Source of the DNA: Fidelibacterota bacterium
GTDB taxonomy: Bacteria > Fidelibacterota > UBA2242 > JAFGTP01
Direction of reading: 5' to 3'
NCBI GenBank assembly: GCA_016934035.1
Contig: JAFGTP010000054.1
Location: forward strand, 278,948-342,947
Length of the DNA: 64,000 nucleotides
Below are positions 44,028 to 53,720 of this stretch, one piece after another (position 1 is the first letter of the stretch; each line of letters opens with the position of its first letter). A program made the translations under genes and the position numbers. Below the pieces are notes generated by a model, which was not told the origin of the DNA, did no database searches, and saw only the letters and a program-made list of their open reading frames with translations.

Positions 44028-46052
44028 TCATTTTCGAAGATAGGCGATGGCTTCTCTAGCTCCTTGTCTGAGAGGTTTGGAACTGACCGGTGTTCCGATG
44101 GCTTTTAGCATCCAGATATCGGGGTCAATGGCGCCGGCGCTGCACATTCTCTCCATCTCCTGGGCGAAATTTTTGCCCTTACCAAAGGCTTCATATTGAG
44201 CATGGATAATGTGGCCCAGTGGATAATCCGGTAAATACAATCCGATTTCAATCATGTGGGAGTAAATTCCAAGGATAATTTCATCCTTCGCCCCAAAAGG
44301 CCCGGCAAAGAATTCATTCCAGACATCTTTGGAAATCTGAAGGGTCGCCTGTTTGAGTTCTTCAGGCGTAAAATTTTCATGGTCATACATCCAGTGCCAG
44401 AGACGCATCTCAACCAGCGATACGGCAGCGATTTCGCAGGCGCCCCACATTCTTTGCAGCGCCAGGAGGTGCTCATTGTGTTCATCCCGTTTTCCCATCC
44501 CCAGCAGTTCCAAGTCGCGTTCCTGAAAATAAAAAGCGAAGGCTTCGGTAAAAGCCGTGTTGGGGACCCCCTGCAACAGAGTGTTTTCAACTCTGTGGAG
44601 AGAAAAGGTTTGTTCAACATTATGGCCAAATTCATGAACAGCGATATTATATCCTTTGTAATCCATACCCTTTTTTCCGATTCTGGTGCGAAGACGGGCT
44701 TTGTCTTCCCGCCTGCCTGCTTCCATGGCGTGACCGGCCCCTCTGGAAGGATCCACCTGTATGTTGGCCTGCAGGAAATTGGCTTTTTCCGGGCTGAACC
44801 CCAGTTTCATTAGCATTTCGGGCATCTGTTCCCAAAAAGCCTGGGCAGTGGGATATTTTTTCATGGTCATGGCTGAGAGTTTTTCTGTTGTCATATCCTC
44901 GGAAGTTTTGAATCCGTTATACCAGATATCAAAGGGCCTCAAATTCCGGCCGAGCCTGGATTTAACCAATTTTGCTGTTTCTCGAAATTCGTCGGAACCG
45001 AGCAGTTCTTCAAAGAGGTTTTTAACCCGCTCTTCAGTCATTCTTCTTTCACTGTTGAATTTTCTGTCGATAAAGGTTTTGTTCATGACACTGTGGGGGT
45101 CTGCTTTTTTTTCAGCCAGGAAAATATTTCTCAATTTTTGATAACGGGTGTCCGGTTCGGGTGAATTGTCATTGCTTTCTCCAAAAAGGGTATTTTCAGC
45201 TATATTCCAATCGACCTTGGGATTGTTAATAACGGCTGCCGGTATTTCCTGGGTAATGATTTTTTTCATGACATCGTAGATGATCTCCTGACGTTTCAGC
45301 CCGTCTTTTTCCTGGTACTGAGCTTTTAATTCGTCCCGAAGGCCCCAGTGAGTGATGAGGTTTAATCCTTCCGGAAATGGTCTGGCACCATTTTCGTCAA
45401 CAATACTATGCATGGGAATATTGTAATTGCTGATATAATTTTCTGCATCTACACGCACGCTGTGATTTAATTCTGAAACCTCAGCCGGGATTCGGTCTTC
45501 AAAGGTTTGGGCCAGCCGGACTTCGGCCCATTTTTGGGCGGACCAGGTTTTTCCCATCCTGGCACAATCGCCGGTTGAATAGACCGGAAAGTTGAGCAAT
45601 ACCCAAAAAGCAATTTTTGTGTCAAACAGGGTTGAACCCACATAGGGGCTGAGACTAAACTGGGAAAAAAGGGCATCCACAGCAGTCATCGGGCCTTCAT
45701 CTATCTGCATACCCCAGGTCATGGAACGGTCCATTTCTACCAGCAATCCACTTAATTGTTCGAAATTTCGAGTAATTTTTTGAAAAGACAACGCTTTCTC
45801 ATTTTCATCAATGATAAAATTGTTCAGGCAAAATTCTGTCATATCATCGATAGAACCGTCTTTTTCCTGCCAGAGTTTGGCCACCTGGCTGACACCCGTT
45901 GTGATTGAATCCTTATACCGGATACCAAATTTTTCAACCAACTGCTTGATAACGTCGTCCACAGATTGTTCCATATTCAGGCCTCCATAGGCAGGTAAAA
46001 TAATTGTTGTTAAAATCAGTAATATGCCTAATGTTCTGATAATCTTTTGCAT
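44028..46052 (-). CDS. Exported HEFGH zinc metallopeptidase, gluzincin-like (M3-like)
   Basis: The 674-residue protein has a signal peptide (MQKIIRTLGILLILTTIILP). Near residue 475 it carries the zinc motif VHEFGHNVEQTF. A likely third ligand Glu lies about 28 residues later in TAFTEAFAFYFQERD, the spacing of gluzincins such as M3 peptidases. The long helical N-terminal region also fits an M3-type clam-shaped fold. I cannot place it in a characterised family, and it seems exported, whereas most M3 enzymes are cytosolic. It is transcribed alone. Proteolysis in the periplasm is the reasonable prediction. Confidence 0.75.
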   Translation of the reverse strand: MQKIIRTLGILLILTTIILPAYGGLNMEQSVDDVIKQLVEKFGIRYKDSITTGVSQVAKLWQEKDGSIDDMTEFCLNNFIIDENEKALSFQKITRNFEQLSGLLVEMDRSMTWGMQIDEGPMTAVDALFSQFSLSPYVGSTLFDTKIAFWVLLNFPVYSTGDCARMGKTWSAQKWAEVRLAQTFEDRIPAEVSELNHSVRVDAENYISNYNIPMHSIVDENGARPFPEGLNLITHWGLRDELKAQYQEKDGLKRQEIIYDVMKKIITQEIPAAVINNPKVDWNIAENTLFGESNDNSPEPDTRYQKLRNIFLAEKKADPHSVMNKTFIDRKFNSERRMTEERVKNLFEELLGSDEFRETAKLVKSRLGRNLRPFDIWYNGFKTSEDMTTEKLSAMTMKKYPTAQAFWEQMPEMLMKLGFSPEKANFLQANIQVDPSRGAGHAMEAGRREDKARLRTRIGKKGMDYKGYNIAVHEFGHNVEQTFSLHRVENTLLQGVPNTAFTEAFAFYFQERDLELLGMGKRDEHNEHLLALQRMWGACEIAAVSLVEMRLWHWMYDHENFTPEELKQATLQISKDVWNEFFAGPFGAKDEIILGIYSHMIEIGLYLPDYPLGHIIHAQYEAFGKGKNFAQEMERMCSAGAIDPDIWMLKAIGTPVSSKPLRQGAREAIAYLRK

Positions 46053-46165
46053 CTCTCTCTCCTTTACAGTTTATCGTTTAATTTAAAGGAATGATGCTTG
46101 TTTCTTCAAGAATAATTTTTTGATCTGTACCATTTTTGATGAATATAATTTAAATTGGTCCATTT

Positions 46166-47056
46166 ATGAGATCTATCAGACGAAAAATATTATTACTTAT
46201 TCTAATATCTGTGACACTCCTGCAGGCCGGTGTCTTTCATGTTCCTTTTAAAACCGTTTCCAACTTAATTATCGTCCAGGCCAAAGTGAACGGCTTTTCA
46301 GAAAATTTTATCTTTGACACCGGGGCCAAAACCCTGATCATAAACCGGCAGTACATTGAGGCCTATGAGAAAGGCAGTGAAAAAAAATATGAACTGCGTG
46401 GCATCGGCAGTAAAGTATTGAAAGTCGAAGATGTCAATGTCAGTGCTTTTGAGTTTGCAGATATTCAAAAAAAAGATTTTAAGGCCATTGTGCTGGAAAT
46501 GTCATTGATTCAGGAAGTTGTCGGCCAACCGGTCTATGGCCTGATCGGATATGAGATCTTCAAAGGCTATGATGTCCTGATCGATTATCAGGAATCCTTT
46601 CTTACCTTTATTCCTTATGATGAATTTATGTTCTACTGGAACAACAACATTATCAATCAAAAATTTACCCTGCTTGATTTTTTTCTTTCGGACCATCTGC
46701 CGGTTATCAAAGCCCTGGCCGGCGACAAAAGGATCACCCTCGGGATTGATACCGGTGCTGCGAGAACCCTGATCGATCTCAAAACCATTGATAAAATTAG
46801 CTATGAAATTGATGATGTAAAAAAACAGCAACTGGTTGGTATTGACAATCAGAACCTGATGATAACCAGTGGTGTCATTACCCGGCTAAAAATCGGCGAC
46901 TTAAACTTCAACAAGATGGAAATCCTGATTCAGGATATTTCCCATATTAATGATTTCATCAGCACCCGGGTTGATGGCCTGATTGGTTATAATATCCTTA
47001 AAAATTACCGCACCCTGATCAGTTACAGCAATAAAAAAATTGTTCTGGTTGAGTAG
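46166..47056 (+). CDS. Two-lobed retropepsin-like aspartic protease, exported
   Basis: The 296-residue protein has an N-terminal hydrophobic signal (ILLLILISVTLLQAG). Two aspartic-protease lobes follow, each with a DTGA motif: ENFIFDTGAKTLIINRQ near residue 50 and TLGIDTGAARTLIDL near 195. Each lobe also ends in a similar GLIGYEIFKGYDVLIDY / GLIGYNILKNYRTLISY element. A single chain carrying two retropepsin-like lobes would fold without dimerising. Internal duplication is evident. Substrate unknown; export suggests a periplasmic or surface role. It starts 113 bases from the divergent metallopeptidase gene. Confidence 0.85.
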   Translation: MRSIRRKILLLILISVTLLQAGVFHVPFKTVSNLIIVQAKVNGFSENFIFDTGAKTLIINRQYIEAYEKGSEKKYELRGIGSKVLKVEDVNVSAFEFADIQKKDFKAIVLEMSLIQEVVGQPVYGLIGYEIFKGYDVLIDYQESFLTFIPYDEFMFYWNNNIINQKFTLLDFFLSDHLPVIKALAGDKRITLGIDTGAARTLIDLKTIDKISYEIDDVKKQQLVGIDNQNLMITSGVITRLKIGDLNFNKMEILIQDISHINDFISTRVDGLIGYNILKNYRTLISYSNKKIVLVE

Positions 47057-47411
47057 AAAACAGGACAAGGGCCGTAAACAAATTCCAACGGGACCCGATG
47101 GTCGGGAAATTGGCAATTCTTCAAAAATGGATAAAATAATCTGGCCCTGTTTTGGCAGTTAAAAAGCGACCATATTATCGTTGCTATTTCAATGGAAAAC
47201 TCCTATTATAAGATTTAGTGGTGATAAACAGGGACCTTTGAGAAAAAAATGCCTGACACAATAATTGGGTTGGGTAAAATGAATAAATTATCAAATTAAA
47301 CCGGAATCTGTATATCTGAAAAAAGTGATATCCAATTTATTATAAAAGCAAATGACCAGATCAGAATATATCCTCAATAAAAAACAAGATAAATGATAGA
47401 CAGGGGCGCTG
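47057..47411. other. Intergenic region, no gene recognised
   Basis: These 355 bases lie between the aspartic protease and the large kinase. AAAACAGG...GGGCC near 47058-47073 can pair with GGCCCTGTTTT near 47143-47154, giving a long-range stem that could be a weak terminator; the following T tract is missing. The rest is A/T-rich, without ORF or clear promoter. Confidence 0.4.
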
Positions 47412-50400
47412 ATGCTGATATTAATCATTGAAGATGATTTGGGATTAATTGAACTAAGTCTGCAAATTTTAAAAGATTCGAACTATGAGGTGATTTATGC
47501 TGATAATCTTTCAGATGGCCTGTATCAGCTGGAGACCCAAAAGCCCGACATTCTGTTACTGGATTATAAACTTCGGGAATTCACCGGCCTGGATTTCATC
47601 CAAAAAGCCCGGGAGAAAAATATTGTTTTACCGCCCTTCATTGTGACCACCGGATTTGGTGATGAAAAAATTGCTGTTAGTATGATGAAGCAGGGGGCGG
47701 CGGACTACGTCGTCAAAGATGTTAACTATCTGGATATGTTACCCCAGATTGTCAATAAAACGGCAAAATTTGTTCAGCAGCAGGAGGAACACAGACAACT
47801 GAAACGTGAAAAACTATGGATAGAAAAGCTTCACCAAATGATACTTGATTCAATGGATGAAGCTGTCCATCTGGTGGATACAAACCTGAGAATCCAGTTT
47901 ATCAATCGACAATGCGCCCAATGGATTGTAAAATATGGTTCTAGCACTGATGTGATCGGAAAAACTTTAACAGAAGCTTTCCCTTTCCTGCCTGATGCCA
48001 TGATAGGCGAATATGATGAAATCCTGAAAACGGGTCAAATTAAAATAAGCGAAGATGTTCACACAATCAATGGCAATGAGTATTTTACCGAAACCCGAAA
48101 GGTTCCGGTCTTTGATGACGATCAAATTACGGGAATTATCACAGTAATGAAAAATAACACCTCCACAAAGGTGGCGGAAAAAAAGCGTTTTAAAAATGAA
48201 CGGATGCTGAAAAAAGTAGCAGAAAATTATCCCAACTCTTATATGTCCATTGTTTATCCTGATTTTACCATCGGATTTACCTCCGGAAGGGAGTTCAAAA
48301 AATTGGGTCTGAATCCCGATGATTATATTGGCTTATCCATTGACCAGGTTTTTCTTGACAATGCACCGATTATAAAAAAGTATTATGAAAAAACCTTTCA
48401 GGGCGAGGAATGCTCCTTTGAATTACTGATTTACAATCAATACCAAAAATACAACACGGTGCCACTCTATTCTGAAGACGGAAAAATAGACAGCATATTG
48501 TCGGTGGTAGAAAATATCACTGATAACAAACTTGCCCAATTGGAATTGGAAAAGAGCAAGACCCTTTTGGACACGACTCAAAAATTGAGTAAAACCGGAG
48601 GGTGGGAATATGATGTTATCCGGGAAGAAATGACCTGGACCGATGAAACCTATCGCATAAACGGATATGACCCCGAAAAATTGGAGTTATCACAATCCAA
48701 AGAATTAATCGAGAAAAGCCTCATCTGCTATTCGGAAACAGATCGTCCGAAGTTATTCAATGCTTTTAAAAAATGCATCGATATGGGCGTCGGATATGAT
48801 TTTGAATTACCCTTTCAGAAAGCAACCGGTGAAAATATCTGGGTCCGCACTACCGCCCGAGCAGAACAGGCGGAAGGGAAAACGGTTCGGATTATCGGAA
48901 ACATACAGGATATCAGCGATATCAAATCCATTCAGGAAAAACTGGAAAAATCAGAAAGTGAATTCAGGATTGTTGCCCAGAATACTCCGGGCATTGTATT
49001 TCAGTATCTGGTTGATGGAAACCATAAAATGTTTACCTTTATCAGTGACGATGTCAGTAACCTCTTTGGCGTCAGTTCTGAAGAAGTGTTGGCAGATGCC
49101 TCTAAACTGGTCAGCAAGCTCCATTCAGAAGATATTCAAATGAACCTTGAAATTATTGAAAATTCCATCAGACATCTAAAACCCCTGTCCATGGAAATCA
49201 GAATCAACGCTTTTGCAGGGGAATGCAAATGGCTCAGCCTTCAGGCGACACCCAAAAGGATGAAAACCGGCGGCATTCTTTTGACCGGGATTGCCACGGA
49301 CATATCCACTCTCAAAGAGACAGAAAGCGAGTTGCTTTATCGGAATAATTTAGACCAGACTCTTGTGGAAATTGCTAACCACCTGCTCAAGGACAGCAAT
49401 TACTCCTATAATGATGTTTTAAGATTGCTGGGAGAAAGTTTTAGCGCCAGTCGGACCTATATTTTTCAGATGGATGATCAATATTTTTCCAACACCTATG
49501 AATGGTGCGCCAAAGGCGTGGAACCCCAGTTTGAAAACCTGCAAAATCTCAGTGTTGACATTTGTCCCTGGTGGATGAAAAAAATGTACCTGCGGGAAAA
49601 AATAATTCTGAGTAACATTGATCTCCTCCCTTCCGAAGCAATATTTGAACGAGAGTCCCTGGAATCCCAAAATATTAAAGCCTTGCTGGTGGCACCTGTT
49701 TTTCATGGAGAAAAACCTGTCGGTTTTATTGGTATTGACGATACGGAAAACTATCGACACTGGCGGGAAGCTGAAATCGAATTTTTGCAGGTGGTTGTTG
49801 ATCTCATGGAAAACAATCTGGTCCGCAGCGATGCTGAACAGACTATTCGTAAAAGTGAAGAATTATTGTCCACACTTTTCAAATCCATGCCAGATATTGT
49901 CATTCGGGCTGACCTGAGCGGCGTTATTATTTATGCCAATGATGCCCTGGAAAAATTAACCGGATTAAAACCGGAAAATTTTATTGGAAGACCTGTCTTT
50001 GAATTTATCCACCCGGAAGATCGTGAAAAAGCCTATCGTTTGTCCAAAGAAATGTTCGACCATTATCTGGGAGCGGAAAACTACCAGTTTGTCATTCCGA
50101 GCGGGAAAAAGTTTTATGCGGAAATCAATGGCGATGTGCTGCGTGATGAAAAAGGCGTACCTTTTGAACTTGTCTATATTTGCAGGGATATTACCGAAAG
50201 AAAATACGAAGAGGATATTCAGAAAACCCAACTGGCCCTTATTGAGTATTCCAATAATCATGACGTTCGGGAACTATTAGTCAAATTTTTGGACGAAGCT
50301 GAAAAAATAACGGAAAGCCAGATTGGTTTCTATCATTTTGTGGATGATGACCAGAAAAATTTATCACTTCAGGCCTGGTCAACCAACACCTGGGAAAAGT

Positions 50401-52643
50401 ATTGCAGGGTACCGGATTTTCCAAGTCACTATGCCATTGAAAACGCAGGCGTTTGGGTCGATTGCATTAAAGAAAAAAAACCGGTTATCCACAATGATTT
50501 TGAAAAGTTACCCCATAAAAAAGGAATGCCTGCCGGCCATGCAACGGTCACTAGAGAAGTGGTAGTCCCGGTTTTCAGGCACAAAAAAGCTGTGGCCATT
50601 TTAGGAGTGGGAAACAAACCCGACAACTATGACGAAAGGGATGTAACAGCTGTCGCTAAACTGGCAGACCTGGCCTGGGAAATCGTGGAAAGAAAACTCT
50701 ATGAAAAAAAAGTCCAGGACAGTGAACACCGGCTTCGTACCATTATTGATGCAATTCCTTCGATGATTTACATCAAAAACGCTGAAGGCCGATATTTATC
50801 CGCCAATCAGGCGGTTGCTGACTTTCTGGGATATAATCCGGAACAGGTTATCGGACAATTACAAACTGACATTGATGCAAATAAAGAACAAGCATTGAAA
50901 ATGATAGAGTCTGACCGGGAAGTCATAAAATCCGGAATAACCCTTGAGTCCATCCAGCAAATAACTCCCCAAAATTCGGACCCTCGATGGATACATACTA
51001 TCAAACTTCCATACAAAGGAGAAGATTTTGGCGAACCTGTCTCCCTCGGTATTTCTATGGATATCACTCAACTCAAAAAGGCTGAAGAGTCTTTAAAAAT
51101 GAGAGAAGAACAGTTTCGAACACTGGTTGAAAATATTCCGGGTATTACCTATCGGTGCCTGAATGACGATCAGTACACGATGCTTTTTCTCAGTGAAGAA
51201 GTTGAAAAGATTACCGGCTACAAATACACGGACTTTATCAATAACCAGGTTCGGACTTTTTTTTCAATAATCCACCATGAGGACCTGGAGCATGTCAACA
51301 TTCGAATAAAAAAGGGGATCCAGAGCAAAACCCAATATACAATCGAATACCGTATTAATTGCAAAGATGGTGAAATAAAATGGGTCTATGAAAAAGGACG
51401 AGGTATTTTCAATAAAAATGATGTACTCCTCTATCTTGATGGTGTTATTGTCGATATAACGGATCGAAAAAAAGCAGAGATGGAACGGGCCAAGCTGGAA
51501 AACCGGTTGCTGCGTTCCCAAAAACTCGAGACCATTGGTACCCTGGCCGGAGGAATCGCCCATGATTTTAACAATATCCTGACGCCGATTATGGGATATT
51601 CTGATATGATTTTATTAAATACACCGGAAAATAGTCCCATCAGGGAATATGTGGACCATATTTTAAAAGCCTCACTGAGGGCCAAAGAAATCGTACAGCA
51701 GATCCTCATATTCAGCCGAAAACAAGAGACCCAAAAAAGCCCGCTGAAACTTCATCAGGTGATTGAAGAGGCCATAAAACTGATGAGAGCGACTTTGCCT
51801 GCGACGATTGAGATACGGTTAAACCTGGATACAAATTGCGGGTTTATCATGGGCGATTATACACAAATTCATCAGGTAATCGTCAATTTGTGTACCAATA
51901 GTTTTCAAGCGATGGAAGAAACGGGCGGTGTGCTGACAGTCAACCTTCAACCTGCCACCAATGAGATGATTTCCGGGCCAGACGCGCTAAGTTTGCCGTC
52001 CCGGGATTATGTCTGCTTGACAGTTACAGATACCGGGAGTGGTATGGATTCGGCGATCCTCGGTCGTATTTTTGAACCTTTTTTTACGACCAAAAGTGTC
52101 GACAAAGGGACTGGTATGGGGCTCTCAGTGGTCCATGGAATAATCGACCAGCATAATGGTGAGATTCATGTGGAAAGTGAACCCGGAAAAGGGACGACTT
52201 TTCAGATTTTTCTGCCAATTGTACCGGCAGGCTTAGAAAAATCTGACGAAAACGGGCCGGCAATTGAAGGCGGTCACGAAAAAATAGCTCTGTGCGATGA
52301 CGACGAATCCATCGTCAAAATGACCGGTAAAATGCTGGAAATGATGGGCTATGATATCCGTTTGTTCAATAACAGCCGAGAGGCTTTGGAAAGTATTCTT
52401 GCCAATCGAGACCATTTTCAATTGCTGATTTCAGACCTGACCATGCCCGGTCTGACAGGCCTTGACCTAGCCAAAGCATTAAGGGAAAGTAATATTTATA
52501 TTCCAATTATTATCATGACCGGCTATGGTGACAGTCTTTCCCGGGCGGTTCGGGAAAAGTATAAAATCAGCCAGGTCATCAGCAAGCCCCTGGCCATGAA
52601 TGAATTTTCCCGCGTGGTCCGCTCTGTACTCGACGAAAAATGA
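47412..52643 (+). CDS. Very large cytoplasmic hybrid histidine kinase (REC-PAS/GAF array-HisKA-HATPase-REC)
   Basis: The 1743-residue protein has no membrane segment. Order: receiver (1-120, phospho-Asp51), about seven PAS domains (roughly 145-640, 815-935 and 1100-1355) and two GAF domains (about 645-805 and 940-1100). The transmitter core is HisKA with phospho-His in LAGGIAHDFNNIL, and HATPase_c with the N box VNLCTNSFQAM, the G boxes and FEPFFTT. A C-terminal receiver follows (ALCDDDES, ISDLTMPG, VISKP). With receivers at both ends it can accept signals from another kinase and pass phosphate on. PAS and GAF ligands are unknown. It has AGGGG before the ATG and no paired response regulator nearby. 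Confidence 0.93.
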   Translation: MLILIIEDDLGLIELSLQILKDSNYEVIYADNLSDGLYQLETQKPDILLLDYKLREFTGLDFIQKAREKNIVLPPFIVTTGFGDEKIAVSMMKQGAADYVVKDVNYLDMLPQIVNKTAKFVQQQEEHRQLKREKLWIEKLHQMILDSMDEAVHLVDTNLRIQFINRQCAQWIVKYGSSTDVIGKTLTEAFPFLPDAMIGEYDEILKTGQIKISEDVHTINGNEYFTETRKVPVFDDDQITGIITVMKNNTSTKVAEKKRFKNERMLKKVAENYPNSYMSIVYPDFTIGFTSGREFKKLGLNPDDYIGLSIDQVFLDNAPIIKKYYEKTFQGEECSFELLIYNQYQKYNTVPLYSEDGKIDSILSVVENITDNKLAQLELEKSKTLLDTTQKLSKTGGWEYDVIREEMTWTDETYRINGYDPEKLELSQSKELIEKSLICYSETDRPKLFNAFKKCIDMGVGYDFELPFQKATGENIWVRTTARAEQAEGKTVRIIGNIQDISDIKSIQEKLEKSESEFRIVAQNTPGIVFQYLVDGNHKMFTFISDDVSNLFGVSSEEVLADASKLVSKLHSEDIQMNLEIIENSIRHLKPLSMEIRINAFAGECKWLSLQATPKRMKTGGILLTGIATDISTLKETESELLYRNNLDQTLVEIANHLLKDSNYSYNDVLRLLGESFSASRTYIFQMDDQYFSNTYEWCAKGVEPQFENLQNLSVDICPWWMKKMYLREKIILSNIDLLPSEAIFERESLESQNIKALLVAPVFHGEKPVGFIGIDDTENYRHWREAEIEFLQVVVDLMENNLVRSDAEQTIRKSEELLSTLFKSMPDIVIRADLSGVIIYANDALEKLTGLKPENFIGRPVFEFIHPEDREKAYRLSKEMFDHYLGAENYQFVIPSGKKFYAEINGDVLRDEKGVPFELVYICRDITERKYEEDIQKTQLALIEYSNNHDVRELLVKFLDEAEKITESQIGFYHFVDDDQKNLSLQAWSTNTWEKYCRVPDFPSHYAIENAGVWVDCIKEKKPVIHNDFEKLPHKKGMPAGHATVTREVVVPVFRHKKAVAILGVGNKPDNYDERDVTAVAKLADLAWEIVERKLYEKKVQDSEHRLRTIIDAIPSMIYIKNAEGRYLSANQAVADFLGYNPEQVIGQLQTDIDANKEQALKMIESDREVIKSGITLESIQQITPQNSDPRWIHTIKLPYKGEDFGEPVSLGISMDITQLKKAEESLKMREEQFRTLVENIPGITYRCLNDDQYTMLFLSEEVEKITGYKYTDFINNQVRTFFSIIHHEDLEHVNIRIKKGIQSKTQYTIEYRINCKDGEIKWVYEKGRGIFNKNDVLLYLDGVIVDITDRKKAEMERAKLENRLLRSQKLETIGTLAGGIAHDFNNILTPIMGYSDMILLNTPENSPIREYVDHILKASLRAKEIVQQILIFSRKQETQKSPLKLHQVIEEAIKLMRATLPATIEIRLNLDTNCGFIMGDYTQIHQVIVNLCTNSFQAMEETGGVLTVNLQPATNEMISGPDALSLPSRDYVCLTVTDTGSGMDSAILGRIFEPFFTTKSVDKGTGMGLSVVHGIIDQHNGEIHVESEPGKGTTFQIFLPIVPAGLEKSDENGPAIEGGHEKIALCDDDESIVKMTGKMLEMMGYDIRLFNNSREALESILANRDHFQLLISDLTMPGLTGLDLAKALRESNIYIPIIIMTGYGDSLSRAVREKYKISQVISKPLAMNEFSRVVRSVLDEK

Positions 52644-53720
52644 TTATTTCCATCGATAAATTTTGAAAGCCCCCAGTATTTGAGAGGAAAAATATCCCAG
52701 GGGGTATAATACCCAGAGAATCGGGAAAAAAAAGAGCACGCGTTTTTCATGAAATCGAAGGGCTCCCAATAATACTACAAAAAATTCCGCCATCAATTTA
52801 CCCGCCATCAAAAAAGAAAACGTGCGGACCTGACCTGAAATAACCATATAGAGGAGTAATCCGTGAAAAAGAAGCAACCAGCCTCCCAGCAACAGATATT
52901 CCCGGCTGAGGTCAAATCCTTTGGAATTGCGCCGTAACTGCTGGTGCCAGTATTCTTTCAGGCTATTTACTTCTTCGGTATAAACAAAGGCCTCAGTATC
53001 AGGATTAAAGCAAAACTGGAAGAGTGTTTCCTTTTGGATTAATTGCGCCAGGTAAAAATCATCGCCAGTATCCACGTGACTGATTCTACTGAAGCCGCCC
53101 AGGGATTCATACACCGCTTTGCGAAAGGCAAAATTGCGGGCATTGGCATGAGTCGGATGATTGAAAAACATCGATGCTGCCGCTGTCACCCCTTCAGCCA
53201 GTGTGTCAAACTGCTGATAGATGGACAGAAAATCTTTTCTTGCAACCACCGGACTATAGCCCTGAACGAGTGCTGTGTCTTTTTCAAAGCAGGACAGCAT
53301 AGACTGCAGCCAGCCAGGTTTTATGGTGCAATCAGCGTCGGTGGTCAGAATAATATCATACCGGCTGTTTTGAATGCCAAAATCCAGGGCGCCTTTCTTG
53401 CCTTTGTAGGATTGATTGTTTTTTATATGCTGAAGAAAAACCCAGTTTTTGTGATTTGCAGCAAAGGAACTCAGAAGGCCGGCGGTATGATCTGATGATT
53501 GATCATCAACCAACAGCACTTCATAGTTTTCAATCGGGTACTCAATTTTTTCCAGGCTGGTCAGGAGCGGTAGAATGCGCTGCTCTTCATTCCTGGCGCA
53601 GATGATTACAGAAGCCTTTTGTGCTGTTGTTGGACAAGCGACGGTCCGGGTCCTGGAAAATCCATAGGCCAAGAGTAGAAAAATGATATAATATCCGATA
53701 GCAATAATCAGGGCAACCAT
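52644..53720 (-). CDS. Membrane-anchored GT2 family glycosyltransferase
   Basis: The 358-residue enzyme has an N-terminal membrane helix (ALIIAIGYYIIFLLLAYGF), a GT-A domain with VIICARNEEQRI, the VLLVDDQSSDHT nucleotide-sugar motif and LTTDADCTI as the metal-binding DxD equivalent, the acceptor-side DTGDDF motif, a QLRRNSKG element in place of QxxRW, and two or three C-terminal membrane helices. It probably transfers a sugar to a lipid or growing polysaccharide at the inner membrane. Its ATG overlaps the stop of the Wzi-like gene (TAATG) in a three-gene envelope unit. Its 3' end abuts the convergent kinase. Confidence 0.9.
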   Translation of the reverse strand: MVALIIAIGYYIIFLLLAYGFSRTRTVACPTTAQKASVIICARNEEQRILPLLTSLEKIEYPIENYEVLLVDDQSSDHTAGLLSSFAANHKNWVFLQHIKNNQSYKGKKGALDFGIQNSRYDIILTTDADCTIKPGWLQSMLSCFEKDTALVQGYSPVVARKDFLSIYQQFDTLAEGVTAAASMFFNHPTHANARNFAFRKAVYESLGGFSRISHVDTGDDFYLAQLIQKETLFQFCFNPDTEAFVYTEEVNSLKEYWHQQLRRNSKGFDLSREYLLLGGWLLLFHGLLLYMVISGQVRTFSFLMAGKLMAEFFVVLLGALRFHEKRVLFFFPILWVLYPLGYFSSQILGAFKIYRWK

